From: Desulfolithobacter dissulfuricans
GTDB lineage: Bacteria > Desulfobacterota > Desulfobulbia > Desulfobulbales > Desulfobulbaceae
Direction of reading: 5' to 3'
Length of the DNA: 64,000 nt
Assembly (NCBI RefSeq): GCF_025998535.1
Contig: NZ_AP024233.1
Span: 806,001-870,000 of the forward strand
The position numbers and the translations under genes are program-made. This document shows, piece by piece, positions 44,983 through 52,983 of this stretch. The number at the start of each line of letters is the position of its first letter. The stretch's first letter is position 1. The notes under the pieces were generated by a model, which was given only the letters and a program-made list of their open reading frames with translations, was not told the DNA's origin and ran no database searches.

Positions 44983-46446
44983 ATGCCTGTTAAGATATAC
45001 AACACCCTGACCCGGAAAAAAGAAGAACTCCGCCCCCTGGAAGAGGGCCATGTCAAACTCTATGTCTGCGGTATTACCTCGTATGATTACTGCCATATCG
45101 GTCATGCCCGCTCGGCCCTAGTTTTCGACATGGTGGTACGCTATCTTCGCTACCGGGGCTACCGTGTTACCTTTGTTCGCAACTTTACCGACATCGATGA
45201 CAAGATCATCCGCCGGGCCGCCGAGCAGGGGGTGGAGGCGAGCGATCTGGCCCAGCGTTTTATCGATGAATTTTACACGGACATGGACCATCTGGGTGTG
45301 CTTCGTCCCGATATCGAGCCTCGGGCGACCGAGCATATCCCGGAAATGATCGCGCTGATCGAGGAACTGATCGAGCGCGGCCTGGCCTATGCCTCTGGCG
45401 GTGACGTCTATTTCCGGGTTGGACGGTTTCCGGACTATGGACAGCTTTCGGGCCGCAGCCTGGAGGATATGCAGGCCGGGGCCCGGATCGAGGTCAATGA
45501 TCAGAAAGAACATCCCATGGATTTCGTTCTCTGGAAGGCCAGCAAACCCGGGGAGCCGAAATGGGACAGCCCCTGGGGCGAGGGGAGGCCGGGGTGGCAT
45601 ATCGAGTGCTCTGCCATGAGCCGCAAGTATCTGGGCGAGACCTTTGATATCCACGGCGGCGGCAAGGATCTCATCTTTCCCCATCATGAGAATGAGATCG
45701 CCCAGTCCATGGGCGCCACGGGCAAGCCTTTTGCCAACCTCTGGATGCACCACGGTTTTGTGACCATCAAGGATGAGAAGATGTCCAAGTCCCTTGGCAA
45801 CTTCCTTACCATCCGCGATGTGCTCGCGGCCTATGCGCCCGAGGTCCTGCGGCTGTTCATTTTTTCGACCCAGTACCGCAATCCCCTGGATTTCACCGAG
45901 GCTGCCATGCGCGACGCCGAATCGGGCCTGGCCCGGATGTACGAATGCCTGGCCCGGATCAACGCCCTGGCCGATGGATCGCCGGAGGCAGAAACGGTTA
46001 TCGGTAAAAAGGATCGGCAGAAACTGGCCTCCCTGCGGCAGCGGTTTGAATATGCCATGGATAATGATTTCAATACCGCCCAGGCCGTGGGCTTGCTCTT
46101 CGACGCGGTGAAGACGCTCAACAAGATTACCCGGGCGTTGCCGGCCAGCCCGGCCGAGGACGATGTTGCGACCCTGCGCCGGGCAGCAGCGGACCTGCGT
46201 GAACTGGGCGGGATCCTGGGGCTGCTGGGACAGGATCCGGCGGACTACGTGGCGGCCAGGAAACAGGCCTTGCTGGACAAGCTGGATATATCGGATGAGG
46301 AAATCGAAGAACTCATTGCCCGGCGGAGCGAGGCCCGTAAAAATCGGGACTGGGCCACCAGTGACGCCATCCGGGACAAACTGCTCGGCCACGGGATCGA
46401 ACTCCAGGACAGCCAGGATGGCACCACCTGGGATGTAACTCTCTGA
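44983..46446 (+). CDS. cysS: Cysteinyl-tRNA synthetase
   Basis: 487-residue class I synthetase. Zn-binding Cys29 (YVCGITSYDY), the HIGH motif CHIGHARS (residues 36-43), the second zinc ligands in GWHIECSAMS and PHHENEIAQS, and KMSKSLGN near residue 265. C-terminal DALR and helical domains. Standard length. No T-box or other leader was recognised in the 200-bp upstream gap. Confidence 0.97.
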   Translation: MPVKIYNTLTRKKEELRPLEEGHVKLYVCGITSYDYCHIGHARSALVFDMVVRYLRYRGYRVTFVRNFTDIDDKIIRRAAEQGVEASDLAQRFIDEFYTDMDHLGVLRPDIEPRATEHIPEMIALIEELIERGLAYASGGDVYFRVGRFPDYGQLSGRSLEDMQAGARIEVNDQKEHPMDFVLWKASKPGEPKWDSPWGEGRPGWHIECSAMSRKYLGETFDIHGGGKDLIFPHHENEIAQSMGATGKPFANLWMHHGFVTIKDEKMSKSLGNFLTIRDVLAAYAPEVLRLFIFSTQYRNPLDFTEAAMRDAESGLARMYECLARINALADGSPEAETVIGKKDRQKLASLRQRFEYAMDNDFNTAQAVGLLFDAVKTLNKITRALPASPAEDDVATLRRAAADLRELGGILGLLGQDPADYVAARKQALLDKLDISDEEIEELIARRSEARKNRDWATSDAIRDKLLGHGIELQDSQDGTTWDVTL

Positions 46447-46484
46447 TGGCGTCGTAAAAACTTCGATCTACTGCGTCGTGTGTC

Positions 46485-46532
46485 CCAGGGCGACTCTCGA
46501 CATACTATATGTATAGTCGAGATCCGCCCTGG
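46485..46532. repeat. Long imperfect palindrome (48 bp)
   Basis: CCAGGGCG...CTCGACATAC pairs with GTATAGTCGAG...CGCCCTGG around a 5-base centre. No T run follows, so it is more likely a dispersed foldback element than the cysS terminator. The rest of the 46447-46757 gap shows no convincing gene. Confidence 0.6.
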
Positions 46533-46757
46533 AGCACTACTCCTCGGAGTCTACGCTTACCTGTATCTCTGTGTTTTTACTTAGCCATCTTTGAAAAAGA
46601 AACTGACTTTTTACGAGTTTATACTCTCTAAGTACCCGTTTTTTGTTTCGGTCCTCGACAGGGTCCACTTCGATGGTTATATAATTTTTCAGAGTACCGT
46701 CATGTCGCGCGGATACCCTGGAATTTACCGGATCCATCAAGGGAAAGGAGGAGAGGT

Positions 46758-47558
46758 ATGACACGGATGCCTGCTGTTGCCGACCAGTTTTATCCCGGAG
46801 ATCCGGTGGCGCTGCGCCGGACCCTGGACGAGCTGATTCCATCGGTCAGGGAAAAAACCGGAGCACTGGCCGTTATTTCGCCCCATGCGGGCTATGTGTA
46901 TTCCGGGGCTGTGGCCGGGGCGACCTTTGCCCGGGTGAACATACCCCGGACCGCGGTTATCCTGGGGCCGAATCATCACGGCCGGGGCGAACCGCTGGCC
47001 CTCGGGGTGACGGACTGGAGCATGCCGCTGGGTCCGGTGCCTGTCGAGCGCCAGCTGGCGGTTTCCATCCTGCGTCGTTCCGAGGTGATTGTCGATGACG
47101 ATATCGCCCACCGCTACGAGCACTCCCTGGAAGTTCAGGTCCCGTTCCTGCAGTACTTCCGGGAAGATCTCAGTATCGTGCCCATCTGTGCCTCCCATGT
47201 TTCCTACGCTGTCTGCGAGCAGGCGGCCCGTGACCTGGCCCTGGGTATCCGGGATTTCGGAGAGCCGGTCCTGCTGGTGGCCAGCACCGACATGACCCAC
47301 TATGAGCCGCGGGAGAGTGCGAGCCGCAAGGACAGTGTGGCCCTGCAACGGATCCTGGCCCTGGATCCCGCAGGGCTCTACGAGACCGTGCTCGCCAATC
47401 GGATCTCCATGTGCGGGGTTATTCCCACCACCATTGTCCTGCTCACCGCCATCGAACTGGGGGCAAGCCGGGTCGAGCTGGTCCGGTATACCGATTCCGG
47501 AGAGGTCAGCGGCGATACCTCCCAGGTCGTGGGCTATGCGGGGCTGGTGATCCGCTGA
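46758..47558 (+). CDS. amrB: AmmeMemoRadiSam system protein B (MEMO1-like)
   Basis: 266-residue protein of the MEMO1 family, structurally related to extradiol dioxygenases. Conserved metal-site-like motifs SPHAGYVYSG, GPNHHGRGE, EHSLEVQVPFL, and STDMTHYEP. In many bacteria it is found with AmmA and a radical-SAM protein; neither is in the window, so the gene stands alone here. Ribosome site GGAAAGGAGGAG upstream. Reaction unknown. Confidence 0.92.
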   Translation: MTRMPAVADQFYPGDPVALRRTLDELIPSVREKTGALAVISPHAGYVYSGAVAGATFARVNIPRTAVILGPNHHGRGEPLALGVTDWSMPLGPVPVERQLAVSILRRSEVIVDDDIAHRYEHSLEVQVPFLQYFREDLSIVPICASHVSYAVCEQAARDLALGIRDFGEPVLLVASTDMTHYEPRESASRKDSVALQRILALDPAGLYETVLANRISMCGVIPTTIVLLTAIELGASRVELVRYTDSGEVSGDTSQVVGYAGLVIR

Positions 47559-47725
47559 GTTGGCCGGCAATCAACACCGTAAAGTGGTTGTTCGGTAAAG
47601 GACAGGGGGTGGCTGGTGTCCCGTTGCGCCGGCGCACCATGTGGCCGGCCTGACAGCGCAGCCACAGGCTCTGGAAAAAATGAGCGCTGTATCAGGGTAA
47701 AGATATCAGGACCGGTGAATTTTGC

Positions 47726-47754
47726 TTGACATCGGGAGCCAATAACTCTATTTT
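47726..47754 (+). promoter_or_regulatory. Promoter of tRNA-Gln
   Basis: TTGACA - 17 bp - TATTTT; the tRNA starts 23 bp past the -10 box. Confidence 0.75.
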
Positions 47755-47776
47755 CTTGTCCACCTTCCCGGCGAGC

Positions 47777-47851
<75 letters not shown>

Positions 47852-47911
47852 TTTTTTCTCCATATCTGTTTTTCTTTTTTCCCCTGAAGATGCTCCTTGC
47901 TGAAGCAACTG

Positions 47912-48154
47912 TGCTGTTTGCCGCGTCCGGCCTCGTTCAGCGTAGTGGTCGTACTGTTCCCGCGTAAGACCTCACAGGCCCCCCATCTTTGAGCGGTCGC
48001 GTCTGTCCGCATAGAGGGGGGGCTATAGCGGCCAGCCACGACTACTCAAATATGAGGCGCCTGAGAGGTCTTACATTATTTCCCTTGAAATATCAGTCTG
48101 GTGCGAACCCTGTGATGGGTTACGGCTTTATGCACCGTCAGGAACGGGTAACAG
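47912..48154 (+). ncRNA. Candidate structured RNA of unknown family
   Basis: Between tRNA-Gln and a strong terminator lies a gene-free stretch with long-range pairing: a perfect 10-bp stem GTAAGACCTC (47964-47973) / GAGGTCTTAC (48065-48074); inside it AGGCCCCCC / GGGGGGGCT capped by GCGG / CCGC; a second domain GGTGC-ACCC / GGGT-GCACC (about 48099-48136); and an outer CTGTT..CCG..TCC / GGAACGGGTAACAG pairing. A competing GTAGT/ACTAC stem also exists. 6S RNA was considered but not confirmed. It could instead be a foldback repeat. Confidence 0.4.
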
Positions 48155-48177
48155 AAGAAAAAGAAAAAAAGAATAAA

Positions 48178-48211
48178 AAAAGGGACCCGAACACCTGTCC
48201 GGGTCCCTTTT
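48178..48211 (+). terminator. Strong terminator, target of group II intron 3
   Basis: Perfect 12-bp stem AAAAGGGACCCG / CGGGTCCCTTTT. There is no protein gene in front of it on this strand for 600 bp, so it should end a non-coding transcript. Confidence 0.88.
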
Positions 48212-48212
48212 A

Positions 48213-50304
48213 GTTTGCCCGGCATGGCGGGCAAACCCAGCCTGTGTTAAGCAGGCGTCACCCTGACCAGGGGGAAGACAATCCGAATCGTAAGGGCGTT
48301 GCTGGTAACGGCAGGGTCTGAAGGAAGCGATAGGAAGTGAGCGGCACATAGCGCAAGCGAACCTGATTCGGCGTATCAGGAGGGTAAGCGTCCTAAATAG
48401 CGCGAAGCCCGATACCTGGTCAGTCCTGATACGTGATTGAGGATGTGGTCGCTCACAGGGAGTTCGCCTTAACCGGGGAAGCCTTGCACTGTTTCCGCAT
48501 TAAGCGGAAAAAGAGAAGCACAAGGAGAAATCCAAGGCGGATCGAAGCGGTGTGAGGTGGCAGATGATTCCGTAGTAGTGATGAAATTCCGGCCTGTGAA
48601 GCCTGGTAACAGTGTGGAGGATAAAACCGGGATGACCCAACGGCCTGGTTCGTTGGGGGCAGTTATGAGCCAAAAGCCATATCTGTTGCGAAGGGATGAA
48701 GTTTATTTGAAGGTTTTCCGGAATCTATGGACACCTGGCAGACTGAACACAAGCCGTCCGACGGGACGGGGCACGCTATCGGCGGTATGCCGTGACAGGT
48801 CCTCTGCCGATTTTGGCCGTTCATCGGAGTAGATGGGAGTGTTGATCGTATATTGCCCATGAGGATAGAAAGCGGTCGCGCCCATTGAAGAACCGAAGTC
48901 TCCACGTGGAAATAGAGGAAGGGAAACGCAGGACAGGAGCATGGTTGACGTCTGGTACAGCCTATATGATCGAATGCTGAGCCGGGAGAACCTGGTCAAG
49001 GCATTCTACAAGGTGAAATCCTCGAAAGGAGCTGCCGGTATAGACGGCCAGTCCATCGATGATTTTGCCGGATCACTTGCGACCAATATCGATCATCTCC
49101 TGACGGAACTGCAGGACAAGAGCTACCAGCCGCTGGCCGTGCGACGGGTGGAGATCCCGAAGCCGAACGGCGGGAAACGGCTACTCGGCATACCTGCAGT
49201 CCGTGACCGTGTGGTACAGCAGGCCCTGCTGGATATACTTCAACCAATATTTGACCGCGATTTCCATCCGTCGAGCTACGGCTACCGTCCTGGTCGGAGT
49301 TGTCACCAGGCAATCAGCAAAGCCACGATGTTCATCCGGACGTACGAGCGGAAATGGGTAGTGGACATGGATCTGTCGAAATGCTTCGACACGTTGAACC
49401 ATGACCTGATCCTTGCCTCGTTCCGTCGCCGGGTCAGCGATGGAAGTATTCTTGGTCTGCTGGAGAAGTTTTTGAAAAGCGGTGTTCTGACAGGAGATGG
49501 TTGGCAGGCCAGCGAGGTCGGCAGTCCGCAGGGCGGAGTTATCAGCCCGTTGATTGCCAACGTATACCTTGATTCCTTCGATCAGTTTATGAAGAATCGT
49601 GGCCACCGCATCGTCCGCTATGCGGACGACATCCTGATCCTGTGCCAGTCAAAGAGCGCAGCCGAAAATGCACTGAACCAGGCCAGTCGTTATCTTGAAG
49701 AAGAACTGCTGTTGACCGTCAACCAGGAAAAGACCCATATAAGCCACAGCCTCAAAGGGATTAAATTTCTTGGAGTTTGTATCCACTCCGTGATGACCCG
49801 AATACAGCGAGGCAAGGTGAGGGCCTTCAAGGCAAAGGTCAAGGCGATGACCCGGCGTAACTCCCCGGTGAACCTTGAGAAGGTGATAGCCGACCTCAAC
49901 CGGTTGCTGAGGGGTTTTGCCAACTACTTTCGGATAGCGAACTGCAAGGGTGAGTTTTCTCGGCTGATGAGGTGGATCAGAAGACGGCTGCGTGCTGTTC
50001 AGTTGAAGCTGTGGAAAAAGCCGTGCAGGCTACACCGCAGACTGAGACAGCTGGGCTATAGAGGAGAGTTCAAAAGTATCAAGATGAACTCCTGGGCCAA
50101 TGCAGCAAGTCCACTGAGCCATTATGCCCTTCCCAACAGCTGCCTGCATGGGGAAATGGGGCTCTTTGACCTCGCATCTGTACAGACCGGAATTTCTGTT
50201 TCAGTATGAAGGAAAAATAAACAGGAGCCGTATACGAGGCCCGTACGTACGGTTCTGTGAGAGGGATGAGGCAAGCTTAATTACCTTGCCTCACCCTACT
50301 CGAT
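48213..50304 (+). mobile_element. Group II intron 3 (class C type), twin of intron 2
   Basis: 2092 bp, same ends and coordinates as intron 2 shifted by 7117 bp; the maturases are identical. Inserted two bases behind a terminator. Its 3' end lies 7 bp from the 3' end of tRNA-Arg on the opposite strand. Confidence 0.92.
48941..50209 (+). CDS. ltrA: Group II intron reverse transcriptase/maturase (intron 3)
   Basis: 422 residues, identical to the maturase of intron 2. RT core with the YADD catalytic pair, X domain, no HNH domain. The lack of any difference between the two copies indicates a very recent transposition or duplication. Confidence 0.95.
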   Translation: MVDVWYSLYDRMLSRENLVKAFYKVKSSKGAAGIDGQSIDDFAGSLATNIDHLLTELQDKSYQPLAVRRVEIPKPNGGKRLLGIPAVRDRVVQQALLDILQPIFDRDFHPSSYGYRPGRSCHQAISKATMFIRTYERKWVVDMDLSKCFDTLNHDLILASFRRRVSDGSILGLLEKFLKSGVLTGDGWQASEVGSPQGGVISPLIANVYLDSFDQFMKNRGHRIVRYADDILILCQSKSAAENALNQASRYLEEELLLTVNQEKTHISHSLKGIKFLGVCIHSVMTRIQRGKVRAFKAKVKAMTRRNSPVNLEKVIADLNRLLRGFANYFRIANCKGEFSRLMRWIRRRLRAVQLKLWKKPCRLHRRLRQLGYRGEFKSIKMNSWANAASPLSHYALPNSCLHGEMGLFDLASVQTGISVSV

Positions 50305-50311
50305 TTTTTCA

Positions 50312-50388
50312 TGGTGGGCGAGGCGGGATTCGAACCCGCGGCCTCTGGCTTCGGAGGCCAGCACTCTATCCAGCTGAGCTACCCGCCC
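50312..50388 (-). tRNA. tRNA-Arg (anticodon CCG)
   Basis: On the minus strand: acceptor GGGCGGG / CTCGCCC (one G-U pair) with encoded CCA, anticodon stem CTGGC / GCCAG around CTCCGAA, TpsiC loop GTTCGAATC. Confidence 0.97.
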
Positions 50389-50447
50389 ATACAGTCTGAC
50401 TGTCTGTCAAGACGGGGCCTACCTTACTTGGTCGCCTGTTTTTTTTC

Positions 50448-50650
50448 AACCTAAATCCTGCAGTCGTCATGCGGTCAGGCCGCATCACTGTTCGTGCACC
50501 GAGAACGACGAAACAGGTGCAGATACAAGGAGGCGAGCCGGTTTCGGCGCAGGCGTACTGTTGGTACGTCGAGCACGAAACCGGTGAAGTCGACGCCGTA
50601 GATGTGCCTGTTTCGACGTTCGAATGCCGGACAGCTGCAGGGTTTAGGTT
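50448..50650. repeat. Foldback element of about 200 bp
   Basis: Terminal inverted repeats AACCTAAATCCTGCAG and CTGCAGGGTTTAGGTT (one mismatch) enclose nested stems: CGAAACAGG-GCA / TGT-CCTGTTTCG, CCGGTTTCG / CGAAACCGG and a cap CGTAC / GTACG. No coding content. The right end touches the HNH gene stop. MITE-like. Confidence 0.65.
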
Positions 50651-50955
50651 CAAGAGTTCTTTGTGTCCAGTGACTCCATGTATTCGTCCCATTCCACCGG
50701 CAGGGAGTTTTTTTTACGGATATTGCACTCCTTGCAGCAGGGAACAAGGTTATCCTTGGTGGAACGACCACCCCGGGACAGGGGGATTATGTGATCCATG
50801 GTCAGGTTTTTGAACCCCACCTTGCGGCGACAGTAATAACAGGTTCCAGAGCTGGTCTTCTGCTGCCACCACCTGGTCTTGCGCAGGCTGCGTGCTTTAT
50901 TCCGCTCTGCCCGGATAACGGCCTCGTCAATGCCGTCAAGTCCATAGAAATCCAT
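50650..50955 (-). CDS. HNH endonuclease family protein
   Basis: 101 residues. HNH/zinc-finger fold with C-x2-C (CYYCRRKVG), DHIIPLSRGG carrying the catalytic His, DNLVPCCKECN and a terminal Asn/Lys segment. A charged helical N-terminus (EAVIRAERNKARSLRK) precedes it. Such short HNH proteins often stand alone in bacteria; a role in DNA repair, defence or mobility is unknown. It lies between two foldback repeats. Confidence 0.87.
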   Translation of the reverse strand: MDFYGLDGIDEAVIRAERNKARSLRKTRWWQQKTSSGTCYYCRRKVGFKNLTMDHIIPLSRGGRSTKDNLVPCCKECNIRKKNSLPVEWDEYMESLDTKNS

Positions 50956-50988
50956 TTTTTGTCCTGTCGGTCCTTAAAAAAATTTTTC

Positions 50989-51158
50989 TGATTACCATCA
51001 ATCTTCAGCATTGAAACCGGTGTCGACCTCTCCCGTTTCACGGGACGCCATAAACCCGTCCCTGGGGGCTTGACTGTGGCCATCCAGGCCACAGACACCC
51101 GTGAAACGGGTGAGGCCGACACCTTCAGGTATCGGTGGCTGAATTTCAGTGGTAATCA
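50989..51158. repeat. Three-way-junction repeat, copy 1 (170 bp)
   Basis: Ends TGATTACCA...CAGC / GCTG...TGGTAATCA. The main stem GGTGTCG...CCCGTTTCACGGG pairs with CCCGTGAAACGGG...CGACACC; inside are hairpins GGGACG/CGTCCC and TGTGGCC/GGCCACA. Copy 2 is at 52796-52967. Confidence 0.85.
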
Positions 51159-51300
51159 CAAAAATTTTTCACTCTGCGCTGTACTGTTTATATTTGTAAC
51201 TCATCACAGGGTACACACCAGGCTGAAATCGTAAAGGAAAAATGCAAGTCGTCTCAGGCGCTCGATCTTCCGTCCCGAATCTGATACCTGCAGCTTTCCT

Positions 51301-51445
51301 AGTGCCTGTCCAGAAATGGTATTTTCGCCCGATTTCTGCGTCGCTACGAAAAATAAAAATGCTCACATATGACTGATATGCTGCGCTTTTTATTTTTCTA
51401 TGCTCCTTGAACTCGAACAAAAATCCTCATTTCTGGACAGGCACT
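51301..51445. repeat. Foldback repeat of 145 bp
   Basis: Perfect 18-bp ends AGTGCCTGTCCAGAAATG / CATTTCTGGACAGGCACT, inner stems GAAAAATAAAAA / TTTTTATTTTTC and a CATAT/ATATG cap. The right end abuts the folC stop (51448). The remaining 51159-51300 shows nothing. Confidence 0.75.
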
Positions 51446-51447
51446 TC

Positions 51448-52776
51448 CTAAGGACATAACTCTCCCAGGAGAATCCTCCGGGCAGCACCGACCAGGTAGA
51501 GGGAGCCACCAATGCAGATCAGCTCCCCCGGGCCTGCCAGTTCCATGGCCATGTCCAGGGCCTCTGCAACCGATTCGGCTGACCGTGTTTTATCACGCAT
51601 TTCCGGGGGCAGGGCATCGGCCAGCTGCTCGGAGGTGGCCGAGCGTTCGCTTTCAGGCCGGGTGAAGATAATGGTCCGGGCCAGCGGGGCGATAACCTCC
51701 AGTGTCTGGCCAAGATCCTTATCTGCCATGGCGCCCCACACAAGAATGAGGCCGCAGTGGGAGAATTCCTCGTCCAGGGCCTGACGCAGCGCCTCCACAC
51801 CGGCCGGATTATGGGCTCCATCGAGAAGGAAATGATGGGCGCCCTCCGGGACCGGGCCGGAAAGGAAGATTCTGCCGTCCCGGTGGCGCCAGAATTCCTC
51901 CAACCGACCGGGCCAGCGGGTGGCTGCCAGGCCGGCGCGGATATGTTCGTCCCGGACGTTAAACCCGTTCTTCCCAAGCAGCTGGATTGTAGCCAGGGCC
52001 ATGGCCGCGTTGTCGACCTGGTAACCGCCTTTCATGGCCAGCGGTAGATCATCCAGCTGCGTCCCGTCCGGGCCGAGGTATTGCCATCTGCGGCTTCGTC
52101 GGTCGGTCAGCCGGCCATGGAAATCACGGCCGGCGAGGTACAGGGGAGCTGATCTGGCGTTGCAGGTCTCCTCCATCACCGCCAGCGGTTCCCTGTCTGC
52201 GACACCGCAGACCACCGGAATTCCCTGCTTGATGATGCCGGCCTTTTCCCGGGCCACCTGGGTCAGGGTGGTGCCCAGGTACTGTTCATGGTCCATGGAG
52301 ACATTGGTGATCACCGAGACCAGCGGCGTGACCACGTTGGTGGCATCGAGCCGGCCGCCCATGCCCACCTCGAGGATGGCCAGATCCACCCTCTGCTCGG
52401 CGAACCAGCCCAGGGCCAGGGCAGTGGTGAACTCGAAATAGGTGATCTGGCTACCGTCGAGGACATCCCTGATCCGGGTGGCCTGGCGGGCAAATTCCTG
52501 TTCGCTTATGAACCGGTCGCCGATGCGGAACCGTTCGCGCACGCAGCTTAAGTGGGGTGAGGTGTAGAAGCCTACCCTGTACCCTGCCCGGGTGAGGATG
52601 GTGGTCAGGGTGGCCCCCACCGAGCCCTTGCCGTTGGTGCCGCCGATGTGGATGCAGGCAAGTTCCTGCTGCGGGTTGTCCAGCCGGTCCAGGAAGTCGT
52701 GCATGGCATCCAGGCCCAATTTTATCTTGAAAAACTGCAGCTGGTCCAGGAAGGTCCAGGCGTCGTTGTAGTTCAT
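51448..52776 (-). CDS. folC: Folylpolyglutamate synthase / dihydrofolate synthase
   Basis: 442 residues from the ATG at 52776 (MNYNDAWTFLDQL). The frame extends to 52818, but those 14 codons are encoded by the repeat at 52796-52967 and are unlikely to be native. Mur-ligase-type ATP loop GGTNGKGSVGA, ATP/Mg site (SPHLSCVRERF), LEVGMGGRLDATNVV, MDHEQYLG, and C-terminal domain DGAHNPAGVEAL. Adds glutamate to folates and makes dihydrofolate. Both ends are hemmed in by repeats. Confidence 0.94.
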   Translation of the reverse strand: MNYNDAWTFLDQLQFFKIKLGLDAMHDFLDRLDNPQQELACIHIGGTNGKGSVGATLTTILTRAGYRVGFYTSPHLSCVRERFRIGDRFISEQEFARQATRIRDVLDGSQITYFEFTTALALGWFAEQRVDLAILEVGMGGRLDATNVVTPLVSVITNVSMDHEQYLGTTLTQVAREKAGIIKQGIPVVCGVADREPLAVMEETCNARSAPLYLAGRDFHGRLTDRRSRRWQYLGPDGTQLDDLPLAMKGGYQVDNAAMALATIQLLGKNGFNVRDEHIRAGLAATRWPGRLEEFWRHRDGRIFLSGPVPEGAHHFLLDGAHNPAGVEALRQALDEEFSHCGLILVWGAMADKDLGQTLEVIAPLARTIIFTRPESERSATSEQLADALPPEMRDKTRSAESVAEALDMAMELAGPGELICIGGSLYLVGAARRILLGELCP

Positions 52777-52795
52777 GGTCGGTTTTAAGGTTTTG

Positions 52796-52967
52796 TGATT
52801 ACCATCAATCTTCAGCATTGAAACCGGTGTCGGGCCTCGCTTGTTTCACGGGACGCCATAAACCCGTCCCTGGGGGCTTGACTGTGGCCATCCAGGCCAC
52901 AGACACCCGTGCAACAAGCAAGCCCCGACACCTTCATCCATCGAAGGCTGAATTTTAGTGGTAATCA
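52796..52967. repeat. Three-way-junction repeat, copy 2 (172 bp)
   Basis: Same ends and inner hairpins as copy 1, but the main stem reads GCTTGTT / AACAAGC where copy 1 has CCCGTTT / AAACGGG, i.e. changes on both strands that keep the pairing. Confidence 0.85.
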
Positions 52968-52983
52968 GATAAGGTTTTTCTCT

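Noticed and set aside
46537-46842. 101-codon minus-strand frame between cysS and amrB
   Set aside because: It overlaps the amrB start, has no ribosome site or family features, and the region carries a foldback repeat.
47989-48213. 74-codon plus-strand frame
   Set aside because: Lies within the structured RNA candidate and runs through the terminator into the intron edge.
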